Assembly: GCA_032158295.1 (NCBI GenBank)
Contig: JASTWB010000076.1
Location: 1-64,000, forward strand
Reading direction: 5' to 3'
Length of the DNA: 64,000 nt
DNA from: Pycnopodia helianthoides
Taxonomy: Eukaryota; Echinodermata; Asteroidea; Forcipulatida; Asteriidae
In this document: positions 11,423 to 23,030 of the stretch, one piece after another
Position numbering within the stretch: position 1 is the stretch's first letter
Layout of the letters: every line of letters starts with the position of its first letter
Position numbers and translations under genes: made by a program
Notes under the pieces: model-generated
Database searches by the model: none
What the model was told of the DNA's origin: nothing
What the model saw: the letters and a program-made list of their open reading frames with translations, nothing else

Positions 11423-11643
11423 CCCTCCTACTGTCAGTGACTCTTGGCAACATTTTCCAGTGAGTTGACCAACCATTTGAAACCATTCAACTGCCAAGGT
11501 TGTGTACGGTGGCATATCTGTGCACAGAACTAACTGTGTACTGTGTACATGCATTCCCTCATGGTATCATATTTCAGGCTGGCATAGTTGATCTATCATT
11601 CAAAACCACTTGAATGGTATTGAATGGTCAGACAGCAAGAGGG
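11423..11643. mobile_element. Second TTAA-target MITE, 221 bp
   Basis: The ends CCCTCCTACTGTC and GACAGCAAGAGGG are inverted repeats with two mismatches over 13 bp. TTAA flanks both sides (11419-11422 and 11644-11647), and copy A (about 945) is empty. This is a different family from the 812-bp insert but uses the same target type. Confidence 0.85.
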
Positions 11644-11929
11644 TTAAGATAGATTTCTCCTAGGTGAGTATTTCTCACCAGAAAAATCCCCCTTTTGAAA
11701 TCCAGCATGAGGTTCTCAAACTTTGTTAACATGTTCAACTTGGTGACGATTTGTTTCTAGACACTTCATTCCATACTGGGGCCACTTCTATAAAACCTGT
11801 TTGCACAAACAATTCTAATATGTATTTAATAAAACTTCATGCATAGATTCTGCTATTTAATTGGTTTAGAGTGCATCACATGATATGTCTTATTTTTACT
11901 GGAAAGCTGCGTAACGCGACACACTAAAC

Positions 11930-12068
11930 CCTTAGCAACCAACATACAACACCTGTAGCAACAAGCGTACTATACCCATAGCAACCAATGTACTTTACCA
12001 ACAACAACCAGTGTACTAAATCCATAGCAAAAATGCACTTTACCCATAGCAACCAGTGTAATATATAC
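11930..12068. repeat. Truncated CATAGCAACC array (gene 3 upstream)
   Basis: This is the third occurrence of the tandem array. It ends abruptly at a junction with lectin 3'-flank sequence (AGTTGGGATGGAAAGATTT). Confidence 0.7.
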
Positions 12069-12916
12069 CCAAGTTGGGATGGAAAGATTTCCACTCTTGA
12101 CACAACACCATTTATAGTATAGTAACAGACAACAAATTAAGCAATGCTTTATGTTAAAAAATAACCTTTTTCTTTGTAAAAAGCATAAACAGACAATTTT
12201 AATATAATTTTGTATCAACAAAATGTGAAACGAAAATCATAACACTTCCCACATTTATAGGATGAGCAACCAGATACATGCTTAGAAACCTACACATTGA
12301 AATCAATATTTCTGTTTGGAGTAGTGAAAATCAAATCAAACTCCCCTTTCAAATTCAGGCACGACAGTCGCGAAAAATTGAGAACCAAGAAAAAGAAAAA
12401 TGGACAGAAAAAGTCAAACATATATTTTACCCAGTGATAGAGATTGCTATATGTTTTTATCCGTGTACAATTTTTAGACGAATCAACCCTTGCAAGTCAA
12501 TACTTGTATACTATACATCCCTAGCATAGGCTGCCATTGCTGAGGTTAATCTATGGAAACATGCACGCACATATATGCCACACATAATTCATTTACATGT
12601 ATGTTACTTTAAATTCAAGGAGGGCGCTGTTGGAGCTAGTGACATCATGTGCAGAAGGTCTATATATGTTTTCTTGTACAATGTAATTATCACAAAGTAA
12701 TTATTGCTGTACATATTCATTGTGCTTGATTATATAGTTGTGTAGTTTGGTATTTCTGTTATTCTTACATGAAAGATATTTGTGTGATTGAACTAAGTTA
12801 TACACTGGTAGTGATATTTTGAGACTGAAAATGTTTCAGAGTGTGTACCCTGATAGTAACTTTCAGTTGTTACCCAATCTATTCTTTATGAGATATCGCC
12901 TAACTCACAAGGCCAA
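12069..12916. repeat. Lectin flank fragments rejoined
   Basis: 12069-12500 matches the 3' flank after exon 2 of the lectin genes, and 12480-12890 matches their 5' flank. The block looks like the scar of a gene copy lost by recombination between tandem repeats. No gene is seen. Confidence 0.6.
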
Positions 12917-13244
12917 ACGGCCACTTCAAGGTGGGGGCTACACTAAACTGATTTGGGCTGTTGACCCAAATCAACTGATACGTGGGGCACGCTGCCACCT
13001 ACTCCTGGGGCTAAAATAGGGTTACCCCCTTCACAGTCCGTAAGGATGTAGGCATGGGTATCATCCACTAGGGGCCTGGCTGGTAGAGCAGAATGCACTA
13101 CCTTCCCAACTTTTACAAAGCAATTATGGTTAAGTGCCTTGCTCAAGGTCACAAGTGTCATGACTGGGATTCAAACCGACACTGCGCTGCTGACAACACC
13201 AGAGCTTGGGTCCGGTGAACTAGACCACTCGGCCACGACACGCC
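12917..13244 (-). mobile_element. tRNA-derived SINE
   Basis: Read on the minus strand it begins with a tRNA-like head: an A-box-like TGGCCGAGTGG and a B-box-like GGTTTGAATCCC about 50 nt later. A non-tRNA body follows. The head is closely related to those of the two plus-strand SINEs at 20337 and 21900. It interrupts lectin flank sequence that is continuous near 2030 and 5910. Confidence 0.75.
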
Positions 13245-13826
13245 AAAAAGGCTTTCCTTTCATTTTAGATATTGCTCCCCAAAAATTAAAAGCTTACAAA
13301 ACAACAATCAAAACTCGTTCTTAAGATTACAATTTCCAACCTTGGGCAAATGCAATTTAATAAGCTAAACCAAAACTAGAACAGACTGTTGATGCCATTC
13401 TTTAAAAAGTCATTATTGCTTGGCAACAATTGATTAGATTTCTTTCCAAATTTGTAAGCAGATTATATCTATTGCTGTAAATTTTAAACTGAAGCATTGA
13501 AGGTCTTTACGTCTTTGCTTAATCAAGAAGAATAAAATCAATTAAAATCTGAGGTTACTTCAAACAGCTGTATTCACTCAATTTTTGTAGTTCAATTAAG
13601 TGCTGGGTGGTCACTAGCAACAGCTCAAAAACAGTGATGTGGAACAATAGCATTGAAACAATCCCTGCATCAGGGTATATTTACTACAAATATTGACTAC
13701 TGCAAACAGCCACTGTAATACACATACTGGTTCCAGTTGGTTGCTGAGTGCCAGGTTGGAAGATCGGCATTTTAAATTAGCCGGCAGCAAGATTTGATCC
13801 CAACTATGGTATCATCCAATTATATA

Positions 13827-14971
13827 ATGACTAAGATTTTAATGTTCTATCTGACATGTCTGATGACTGGATTCTGCCAGAGCAATCAGGCTTGCCAGGG
13901 TTCCATTGGGAATGGGCTTTGTCCAGATACATGGAGCCATTGGGGTGGTAAATGTTACAAAGCCATACAACCCTCAACTTGGTTTTCAGCAAGACAGCAG
14001 TGTCTTAATTTGGATAGCATCATGACTGCCCCGAGTTCCTTGACCGAAACCAAGTTTCTTCAAGAACTGGCTGGGTCTGGATACTTCTGGATTAATTGCA
14101 TTGATCCTGAATCAGGTAAGTTCTACTTCTATTTCTGCCATACTGGGTCGATATCGTGTGTTAATGTTTCATATTGTCCTTTTCTTGTTATGATTCTGTT
14201 CGTAAAACGTTTGTCACTTGTGGGGTTTGTCTACAGGAGAAATTATTAAATAGTAGCATGTAGTCTACTGGTATAGGTATTCAAACAATTTAAAAAAAGC
14301 AGTGGGAGACGCTTTCGGACACTTGGTGGCAGTAGGCTCACCAGCTGAGGTAAATCCTTTGTTCTTGAAAATGTGTAATGCTAATGACAGAAACAAGGGA
14401 AAGTTAGCTGGTTTATCTGGACTATTGTCTGCTGCCACCTAAAGTCCTAAAGTCACACTTGGTGACAATACCTCAGACAAAGTGACCTTCAGTGTTAATA
14501 ACATGGGCATAATGTCATGACAATATTGATATGGATGCTTCAAAGCTGTAACAATCAACAGAACATATCCATAAATATCATCTTATAAATACAAGTTTCA
14601 AGTAACTAGAATTCTGTTCAGTTACTTTTGTGGCTGGTCATGCATTGAGTGAAAATGTTGAAACTGAGATGGAACCTCAGTGCGCCAATATTTATACAGT
14701 ATGCCCACATACAAATACTACACAACTTTGATCAATGTTTAAAATTGGATCACTTGTTTTGTGTTTATAATTTGCAGGAGTATTTGAATGCAAGGAAGGG
14801 ATGCGAGTTATTCACTACAGAGCGTGGCTTATTCGAGAGCCTAGTCATTGGTTTGCTGGTGGTGAACAGTGTGTTGAGGTCTGGGGTAATGGTGAATGGA
14901 ATGATGCACCATGTGGTTATAAAAACCCTGCTGTCTGCAAAAAGTCAACCACAGCAATGTTACACTTATAA
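13827..14971 (+). CDS. Secreted C-type lectin (gene 3), exons 13827-14115 and 14778-14971
   Basis: This gene has the same design as gene 2: a 160-residue product with a signal peptide and one C-type lectin domain. Exon 1 is 289 nt and ends before GTAAGT, the best donor of the four. Exon 2 follows TTTGCAG. Near the end of exon 1 the residues before WIN differ from gene 2 (an AGSGY stretch in place of LEPVH), so this is a distinct paralogue. The calcium/sugar loop is EPS-H-W and WND is intact. All canonical cysteines are kept. No disabling change is visible, so it is probably functional. Confidence 0.87.
14116..14777 (+). other. Lectin gene 3 intron
   Basis: Phase-1 intron with the conserved inverted repeat (GGTGGCAGTAGGC near 14324, GTCTGCTGCCACC near 14428). 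Nothing else is recognised. Confidence 0.7.
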
Positions 14972-16947
14972 ATCAGCAGTTTACATTCAGTGAAGCAAAA
15001 GCTTTTAACTGAGACTCAAAAAGTTATTTTGCAAAATTGTTTGTCCTAAGGCTTTTTGAAAAAGTTTAGCGAAAACTTATGTTTCACGAGCCTCATATGG
15101 ATTTAAGTGTGTGCACAATTTTTCTGGCTTAAAAAAAAAGATCTGACAGTTTTGCTTAATGTTTAACAATATTTAAGTAACTGTGCAACCAGTTAACAAA
15201 TTTCGACTAATTTACTTTTATTCACTATTATTTTCTAAGCGAATGAATAGTTGGATGAAGTTGGGCACAATTTAAGAAGTTTGCTCAACTAAACCTCTTT
15301 TATAAATTAGCTTACATGTACAATTAGTTAGATGAAGTTGGGCAGGATTCCAAGTTGGGATGGACAGATTTCCACTCTCAACACAACAGCACTTACAGTA
15401 AAGAATCAGACAGGGAATTATGCAATGCTTTATGTCTAGCCACTTTTTTGTGTTAGGGGTCTAAAAGCAACAAAAAAAATAATAATAATCTTTAACTAAA
15501 ATAAATTTTGTATCAACAAGATGTGAAAAGAAAATTAGAACTCTTCCCACAATTACATGATAAGCAGAAACCTAAACATTGAAACTGATATTTCTGTTGG
15601 GAGTACTAGTAATCAAATCAGACACCCTGTTGTGGGAGTTCCATAGCCATACAACCAAGGGGGCATGTGGGGGGCAACTGCCCTCCAAAATTCAAGGGAA
15701 CAGTCAAGAAAATTTAGGAACAACAGGAAGAAAGAAATTCACAGAGAAAGTATTACGGATGTTTTACCCAGTGTTAAAGAATGGTATTTATGTTTTTAAC
15801 TGTGTAAAAATTTGGGCAAGTCAACCCCTCTGCCCACCTCCACCCTAACCAATGTGTCCCCATACACCCATGGGGGAATTACATGCAATACTTCTGTGGA
15901 ATCTCATGATACAAAATGTTGTCTAACTGGAAAGTTGCTATGCACAGGACTTGACATACCAATTGGACTACTGGCCAGAGTACGGTAATTCTAGCACTGG
16001 GCCAGTTGTTCTTCACAGAACTTGCTATTTGGTCTACTATTTTCTAATACTTGCCTACTGGCAATTTTCCACAAGGCCATTGGTAACCACAAATTTTCTG
16101 CCGATCTGCATTTAAAGAAAAACCTAAATGTAGCATAGTTATTTTTTATTTAAATATTATCTATGCAAATTCACTTTCCCTACCGCCGTAAATTTTCGCA
16201 AATTTTTGTTGACCGTGTCTGTCAAAACTTGTATTATACCATTTAAATTTTTACCTTAAATATTGGTCTGCCTTTTGAAATACTTCTTTGTTTTACAAGT
16301 GAAATTGGATCCAGCCTCAAGTATTTTGATTATGATACAAGTCTCACCTCCAGGTTCACACCGCGCGTACATGTTTTAGATATTGTTCCCCCCAAAATCC
16401 AAGCTTAAAAAACAACAATCAAAAAATCGTTTTTTCAGGTAAGAGTTTCAACCTTGGCCTCAAGCAATTTAAAAAGCTACCCAAAAATAGACCTGACTAA
16501 TGATGCTGTCCTTTGCAAGATCATTATTGCTTGGTGTCAATATACACATGTACTTACTTTTCAAAGCTAATATATATTGTTAAAGCTGTGGACATCTTTG
16601 TATTTAAGATGAATAAAAACAACAAGCATTACTTCAAACAGTTGTGTCCAGTACACTCTTTTTTTTGAAAAACTCTTTGACTGCACTTGTTGGTCACCAA
16701 CAACAACTCAAAAAGACCAACGGAACAATAGCATTGAAACATTCCCTGCATCAGTTAGTATGGATTTACCACAAAATTCAAGCGTATAAATCTCCTTTAA
16801 TGTTGCGTAGACTACTGCAAACAGCCACTGTAATACACATTACTGGTTCCAGTTGGTTTCTGAGTGCCAGGTTGGCAGGTCGGCATTTCAAAAAAGCCAG
16901 TGCAACTGCAAGATTTGATCCCAAGTATGGTATCATCCAATTATATA
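14972..16947. repeat. Gene 3 to gene 4 spacer
   Basis: It contains the shared 3' flank (to about 15960), one diverged 87-bp unit near 15980, about 350 bp of sequence I cannot assign (16030-16380), and then the shared 5' flank of gene 4. No gene is supported. Confidence 0.6.
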
Positions 16948-18136
16948 ATGACTAAGATTTTAATGCTCAATCTGACATGCCTGATGACTGGATTCTGCCA
17001 GAGCAATCTGGCTTGCCAGGGTTCCATTGGGAATGGGCTTTGTCCAGATACTTGGAGCCATTGGGGTGGTAAATGTTACAAAGCCATACAACCCTCAACT
17101 TGGTTTTCAGCAAGACAGCAGTGTCTTAAATTGGATAGCATCATGACTGCCCCAAGTTCCATGACCGAAACCAAGTTTCTTCAAGAACTGCTTGAACCTG
17201 TACACTTGTGGATAAATTGCATTGATCCTGAATCAGGTAGGTTCTACTGCTATTTCTGCCATACTGGATCGTTTTATCCTGGGTTAATGTTTCATATTGT
17301 CAATTCTAGTTTTGTTGATGTTTGTCAAACAATTGTAACTTGTGGGGTTTGTCTACAGCAGAAACTTATGAAATTATTGAGTGTAGTCTACTTTTATGGT
17401 TATTCATACAATAACAAACCGGGAGTGGGGATATTTTGGGACACTTGGTGGCAGCAAACTCACCAGCTGAGGTAAATCTTTTGTTCTACGAAATGTGTCA
17501 TGCTAAGACGGAAATGATGTAAAGTTAGCTGGACTATTAGTTAGCTATTTATCTGGACTATTGTCTGCTGCCAGGTAGTGTCCTAAGGTCACCTATAGTG
17601 ACAATATGTCACAGAAAGTGACCTTCAGTGTTATTAACATGGGCATACTGTCATGACAATTCTGATATGGATAGTTTAGAACATGTTGCATTGTATACAG
17701 TACAACAGTTTGCTTCAAAGCTGTATCAATCAACAGTACATGTCCATAAATATCATCCTATATAACAATCAAGAATTCTGTTCAGTTACCTCTGGTGCTG
17801 GTCATGCATTGAGCGAAAATGTTGAAACTGAGATGGAACCTCAGTGTGCCAATATTTATAAAGTATGCCCACATGCAAATACTACACACCTTTGTTCGAT
17901 GTTTAAAACTAAAACACTTGTTTTGTGTGTTATAATTTGCAGGAGTATTTGAATGCAAGGAAGAGATGCAAGTTATTCACTACAGAGAGTGGCATGATGG
18001 AGAGCCTAGTCATGGGTTTGCTGGTGGTGAACAGTGTGTTGAGGTCTGGGGTAATGGTGAATGGAATGATACACCATGTAATTATAAAAACCCTGCTGTC
18101 TGCAAAAAGTCAATCACAGCAATGTTACACTTATAA
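16948..18136 (+). CDS. Secreted C-type lectin (gene 4), exons 16948-17236 and 17943-18136
   Basis: This 160-residue secreted lectin has the family gene structure. The ATG at 16948 opens the signal peptide. Exon 1 ends before GTAGGT and exon 2 follows ATTTGCAG. WND is intact. The loop reads EPS-H-G: the tryptophan that follows EPS-x in the paralogues is glycine here, and WND is followed by threonine instead of alanine. These are the most divergent binding-loop residues in the cluster and may alter ligand contacts. Cysteines are complete and no stop or frameshift is seen. Confidence 0.86.
17237..17942 (+). other. Lectin gene 4 intron
   Basis: Phase-1 intron. The inverted repeat is present but its second arm is altered (GTCTGCTGCCAGG near 17562). 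Open frames running into the intron are read-through of exon 1. Confidence 0.7.
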
Positions 18137-19360
18137 ATCAGCAGTTTAAAACCTGTGAAGCAGATGCTTTTAACTGAGACTCAAAAGGTGAATTTGCATG
18201 ATTTTCAGTCCAAAACTTTGACAATAATAAGACTGTGCAAAGGAGTTTCACTCCCATCAAAGTTCCACAAGCCTTAAGTGGATTCAAATGTGTGCATAAT
18301 TTTTCTGGCTAGAAAAAATATTACAGATTTGTTTATAAGGTAAAAATATTTAAATACCTGTTTAACCAGTTAACAAATTTCACCCAACTTACTTTTCCCC
18401 CCTTCTTTTTACAATTAAGCCAATCAGTAGTTAGATGAAGTTGGGCATGATCTTAAGCTGGGCAACCAATTTAAGAGGTTTGCTGAACTACATGTAAACC
18501 TCTTTTAATTATTTAGCTAACCAATAGATAGATGAAGTTGGGCATGATTCCAAGTTGGGATTGAAAGATTTCCACTCTCGACACAACAGCACTTATAGTA
18601 TAGCATCAGACAGGGAATTGTGCAATGCTTTATGTCTGGAAAACTTTTTCTTTGTAAAAAAACAAAAATAGATCATTACAATACATGTATTTTTTGTATC
18701 AACAAAATGTGCAAAGACAATTGTAACTCTTCACATAAATTACAGGTTGAGCAGAAACCTAGAAATTGAAACTGATACTTCTGTTGGGAGTATTATTAAT
18801 AAAATGGGACAACCTGTTATGGGAATTCCATAGCCATACCACCAAGGGGGGCATTGGGGGGGGGGGCAACTGCCCTTCTAAATTTGAGTGAACATTCAGG
18901 AAATTTGGGGAACAGCAAGAAGAAAAAAATGGACAGAGAAAGTAAAACAGACGTTTCACCATGTGATAGAGATTAGTAATAATGTTTTTATACGTGTACA
19001 ATTTTGGGAAATCAACCCCTCTGGTCCCCCCCCCCTCTTCCTTAAACCAAAGTGCCCCAAACACCCATGTGGGGAATGACATGCAATACTTCTGTGGAAT
19101 CTCATGATACAAAATGTTATGTGTAACTGGAAAGCTGCTTTGCACAGGACTGGAAAACCCCATTGGACTACTGGCTAGAGTCCAGACATTTCAACAGTAC
19201 GTCGGTGACCCTGCAACCAAACAAGTCCAGTCAAACCTCAACATATCCACTGCAACACTAGCCACAGTCCAGTAACTTTAGCACTTGGCCAGGAACCCCA
19301 CAACAACACAAGTCCAGCCGGGTTTCAAAATACCCACCATAAACACTAGCCATAGTCATT
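18137..19360. repeat. Gene 4 3' flank and 87-bp repeat remnant
   Basis: It is colinear with the flanks of genes 2 and 3, including the G-rich and C-rich runs at 18846-18866 and 19026-19037. It ends in about two diverged 87-bp units (19165-19360). No gene is seen. Confidence 0.65.
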
Positions 19361-19781
19361 TTCAACTCTGTGATGATTGTTTCGAGACACTTCATTCCAT
19401 ACTGGGTCTAAATTCTTAACTCCTGTAACCACAAAAAACACTTAGCACAAGAGAATTTGCTTAGCAGAGTTAGGTTACCAGCAAAATTGTCAAGCAGCCA
19501 AGTCCAATTATTAAACTTTTCTTACATAAATCATCAACGAAAAACAAGCTCAATGCAACTCCTATGGGCTTCCGGGCCAAAGAGATGCTTAAGCAGAAAA
19601 ATTTGCCTAGCAATTTCCTGCTAAGCAGAAATGAGCAGGATACCAGTCACAGATGGTACATGTGACATAGTATTTTGCCTGGTAACCTGATTCTGGTAAG
19701 CATAATTTTGTTGTGCTTAACTACTTTTCATGCTCAAGCAGTTCTATGAAACTGGGGCCTGGTTTGTGTGACGTGTGCGTG
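19361..19781. repeat. Dispersed repeat fragment rich in TTGCTTAGCA-type motifs
   Basis: The stretch carries many GCTTAGCA and GTTACCAG motifs and ends with CTATGAAACTGGGGCC. That end resembles the antisense of the GGCCCCAATTTCGTAGAG piece near 28000 and 42882, so this is likely another inverted-repeat element family. No coding region is seen. Confidence 0.5.
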
Positions 19782-20148
19782 GCTTAAGGCAGTGGATACT
19801 TTTGGTAATTACTCAAGAAATACATTACAATAAAACCTTACTCGGTAAGGAGCACCTGAGAGCTGCTGATAGTATAAAACATTGTGAGCAAAGACTCCCT
19901 CTGAGAAAGATGTATTTTCCCCTTAAAGTATTTGAATCAGAGAAAGGCTTCAGGCATGAAGCCTTTCTCAGGCATTTGAAAACACACAATTCTATGCAAC
20001 AAGGGTGTTTTTCGTTTCATTATTTCCTTGCAACGATGACCAATTGAACCAAATTTTCACAGATATGTTCGTTTATGCATATGTTGGGATACCCCAAGTG
20101 GGGATACTAGTCGTTGACAATCACCAAAAGTAGATCCTGCCTTTAAAG
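19782..20148. mobile_element. TTAA-flanked MITE family 2, diverged copy
   Basis: It is colinear along its length with 56030-56387. The left end has GGCAGTGGATACTTTTGGTA and the right end GACAATCACCAAAAGTAGAT, with TTAA or TTTAA at the borders. It contains a perfect 13-bp-stem hairpin at 19940-19969 that the 56-kb copy lacks. No transposase is present. Confidence 0.75.
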
Positions 20149-20336
20149 TGGAGGTACGTCACACTTACGAATAGGATTTTTAAACTAACTAAAACCATTG
20201 TCAAAAATTTAAATCCCTCCTGTTATAATGAGACCAAGATGCAATATAGCATTCGGTATATGACTTCTATAAAATAAATCTTAATTCAATGTCAAGTGTA
20301 AGAGTGGGTCAGAGTAGGTCTGTCACATCTATCATG

Positions 20337-20752
20337 TGGCGTGGCGTGGCCAAGCGGATAAGAACACCGGACTCAAGCTCTGGTGTTTCTGATCAGCAGA
20401 GTGTGGGTTCGAGTCCCGTTCATGACACTTGTGTTGTTAGGCAAGACACTTAACCATTATAGCTGCGTCCTTCGGATGGGATGTAAAGCCATAGGTCTCG
20501 TGTGTTGTGTAATGCACATATAAGAACCCAGCTGCACATATCGTTAAGAGAAGGGGTTTGCCCCGATGTTCCTGGTTTGATCGGCAGCATATTGCGCAAA
20601 AGCACCTTGTAAACCATAACATATGTAAAGGAACAGGTCTCATACTTCAAAAAATGAGCTTCTCATACCTTGCAGGAAAAAATACTGAGCGCTTTGAGAC
20701 GCCAATTAGTGTGAAAAAGCGCTATATAAGAACTCAGTATTATTATTATTTT
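20337..20752 (+). mobile_element. tRNA-derived SINE, full-length-like
   Basis: The head has an A-box-like TGGCCAAGCGG and a B-box-like GGTTCGAGTCCC with the usual spacing. The body follows, with a conserved CCTTCGGATGGGA stretch, and the 3' tail is GCGCTATATAAGAACTCAG followed by TATT repeats. Anticodon-arm sequence suggests a leucine- or serine-type tRNA origin. Confidence 0.82.
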
Positions 20753-21899
20753 TATGTCAGTTTTAAACCTTTGGCTTGACCCGAACAATTTTAAATGTAC
20801 TGTATGTACTTATGCCCAAAGATTTAAAATAAATAATAATAAATAGGTAAGAATGTTGTATTTGTTTTTATTATTTGCTCTGGTAGTTATCACAGAAGAA
20901 CTACTGACAAGTTAATATGTACATGTATGTTTGTGGGTTTTCAGGCATTGCATGGTGAGGTATCAATATATATTCGGTTTGCAGTAACACCATGTGTAAA
21001 AAAAAAATATCTACTTTGCTGTGTAGATTTTGTTCTTTAGAGAACTTGTCTTGCTATTTATTCTACTACCGCGGAGTAGATTTTCGGAATTCGGGAGACT
21101 TCTCAGTTCTGAAAAGAACTGTCCTGCTCTATTAACTACTACCTGGGCGGGAGGTAGGAAATCGGCATGAACTACTACTTAAGCTTTGTGGGAGACTTCT
21201 CGTAATTAACTGCACTGCCACGGAGTGAGTTCTTTTGGTCTCTGTGTATGTTGGCAAGTCAACTGTGCGAAAGAAAACAAATTAGTGCAAGTCCAGACCC
21301 CATTTTGTTACATCATAGAGACCTTACCTTCTCAACTCGGATGAACTGACAAGTGACATCACCGAAGATAAGGGGGTCATCATGATGTAGCTCATACCGT
21401 ACCGAAGGTTTCAGAAACAGCTAAAAAAAACACAACAACATGAAGACCATTCAAAAAGGCTGTACGGAATACACTGAAATTCAAGGACTTGACTCGATAT
21501 AACCTTTCACATTTTAGTGGGGTTTTTTTAATGTGAAATTCTTTAGTCTCCAATGCTTTTGAGAAAAGAATAAACATGCTTACTGCTTTATTTCAAATCT
21601 TGCTGGTAATGAAACCAAAGGAATCTTGAAAGGGTGACTAGCACTGTAACCGGTGACCAGTAGGCCTGAAGACACCCATGTGGGGAAGACAGCGTTGCTG
21701 ACATTGTAGGTTTTAGATATGGGAGAAAAAACCCAAACATGGAAGGCCCAAATAATCAGGTAGAGAATGAAAACACAATCTGTATGTGAGGCAGTGCCCA
21801 ACGTGGGATTTGAACTGAAACCCACAGAGGTGAAAGACAGGGTGAAACACAACCAAGGCACCACCCAAAAGTACTACAAAAACATCTTGTGAGCATTTG
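20753..21899. other. Unassigned repeat-like sequence
   Basis: Nothing coding is supported. 21040-21240 contains paired GGGAGACTTCTC motifs and a TACTACC/GGGAGGTAG pattern that looks repeat-derived. 21770-21850 on the minus strand has a B-box-like GTTCAAATCCC, perhaps a decayed tRNA-related repeat. Confidence 0.4.
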
Positions 21900-22257
21900 T
21901 GGCGTGTCATGGCCGAACGGATAAGAGCACTGGACTCAAGCTCTGGTGTTTCTGTTCAGCAGAGTGTGGGTTCGAGTCCCAGTCGTGACACTTGTGTCCT
22001 TAAGCAAGACACTTGACCATTATTGCTGCGTCCTTCGGATGGGACGTAAAGCCGTTGGTCCTGTGTGTTGTGTAATGCACGTAAAAGAACCCAGTGCACT
22101 TATCGAAAAGAGAAGGGGTTCGCCCTGGTGTTCCTGGTTTGATTGGCAGCATATTGCGCCACCGCACCTTGTAAACCATTACATTGTGCTCTGTAAAGGA
22201 ATTGGTCTCAAACTTCAAAAAGTAGCTCCACATATATACAGTACCAGCCACAAGTAA
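21900..22257 (+). mobile_element. tRNA-derived SINE, second copy lacking the TATT tail
   Basis: It is homologous to 20337-20752 through the tRNA head, the CCTTCGGATGGGA stretch and the GTTCCTGGTTTGAT stretch. It departs from the first copy near its 3' end, where GC-rich DNA follows. Confidence 0.8.
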
Positions 22258-22439
22258 TTCCAAGCCCCCAAGGGTAATCCGCAGGGAGCAACGAGTACGT
22301 GGCGGGGACCCCCGCAAAATACCCGCGGGTGTAAGGGGGCCCACGAGAAAAGTACCGGGGACCACGCAAGAGATTTGCGGGGCCACGCAAATGGGCCACA
22401 CAACCCGCTAACGGCTTTGTGGGCTGTAACGGGGGGCTT
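22258..22439. other. GC-rich patch
   Basis: An abrupt GC-rich block with short inverted GGGGACC/CCCCG motifs lies between the SINE and an open frame. Composition differs sharply from both sides. It may be the 5' leader of the mobile element that follows. Confidence 0.45.
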
Positions 22440-22825
22440 TGTTTGGCAATCATATCACACACCAAATAAGCACCTTCAGCCAAACTATAGCAACCAACAA
22501 ACCACCAGCATGTTTCCGGAACACATCAAGGCCACCGCACCCACATAAAGGTCTCACCTTCCAACCATCCTTCCAGGAGAATTGGAACAGACTAACAAGT
22601 AAAGCGTCCTTGGTGATGGTCCAACTCACCCTTGCAGAGTACAAGTTTCAAGCAGAGGAGGTAGACTCAAAACTGGAACAAGCCAAGAAGGAAGCGAGAA
22701 CACAGCTGGTGAAGGACTTCAGCGGACCAGAGTTGAGAACAGCGACCCAGCTCTTCGGATTCTTCACAAGGCCAAGACCAAGCAAGCCAAGAGGAACCAA
22801 GAGAAAAAGAGAGCAACCTCTCTAA
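22440..22825 (+). CDS. Open frame upstream of a Penelope-like 5' piece, function unknown
   Basis: A 128-residue frame ends at TAA 22823. The first in-frame ATG is at 22616, so a 69-residue product is the conservative reading. The C-terminal half is charged and probably helical, rich in Glu/Lys with an AEEVDSKLEQAKKEA stretch, and it ends in a basic tail with KRKR. I do not recognise a domain. The histone-type stem-loop begins 11 nt after the stop, and a Penelope-like N-terminal frame begins 163 nt after it. It may be an accessory frame of that retroelement or part of an unrelated gene. It is not a core histone. Confidence 0.45.
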
Positions 22826-22836
22826 ATAAACCAACC

Positions 22837-22852
22837 GGTCCTTTTCAGGACC
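22837..22852 (+). promoter_or_regulatory. Histone-type 3' stem-loop
   Basis: GGTCCT-TTTC-AGGACC forms a six-base-pair stem with a four-base loop, matching the replication-dependent histone mRNA consensus GGYYYU-UHUH-ARRRCC. It is preceded by CCAACC and followed by ACCACCA. A purine-rich AAAAAGAG begins 12 nt downstream, where a U7-binding element would be expected. Whether it is processed is not known. Confidence 0.8.
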
Positions 22853-22988
22853 ACCACCATTTCCAAAAAGAGCAAATTCAGAACTGCATTGATTTTATAT
22901 AATAATTATTATAATAATATAATACAGCATTCCCAAGTTTATATTATTATTTATAAACAATATAAATCAGGACTCCTTTTTGTTAAAC

Positions 22989-23030
22989 ATGACTAAACGA
23001 AGGTTTATTAAACGAACAAACAGCTCTAAC
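22989..23030 (+). pseudogene. Penelope-like element, N-terminal fragment only
   Basis: The frame begins M-T-K-R-R-F-I-K-R and breaks off after about 15 residues at a junction with the 90-bp tandem repeat. It aligns with the start of the longer Penelope-like frame at 45385 (M-A-K-R-K-F-T-K-R) and is preceded by the same AT-rich leader and stem-loop. So the 5' part of an element survives while its 3' part is missing. Confidence 0.6.

Larger units (their letters stand above)
9660..12068. repeat. Upstream duplicated block, copy B with two insertions
   Basis: This block is near-identical to 1-1420 except for two TTAA-flanked insertions. It is truncated inside the CATAGCAACC array at 12068, where it joins lectin 3'-flank sequence. 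No gene is seen; short frames are disrupted relative to copy A. Confidence 0.75.

Noticed and set aside
22000..22401. 133-codon minus-strand open frame across the second SINE and GC-rich patch
   Set aside because: It runs antisense to a tRNA-derived SINE, and its first half is simply the SINE complement; no domain is recognisable.
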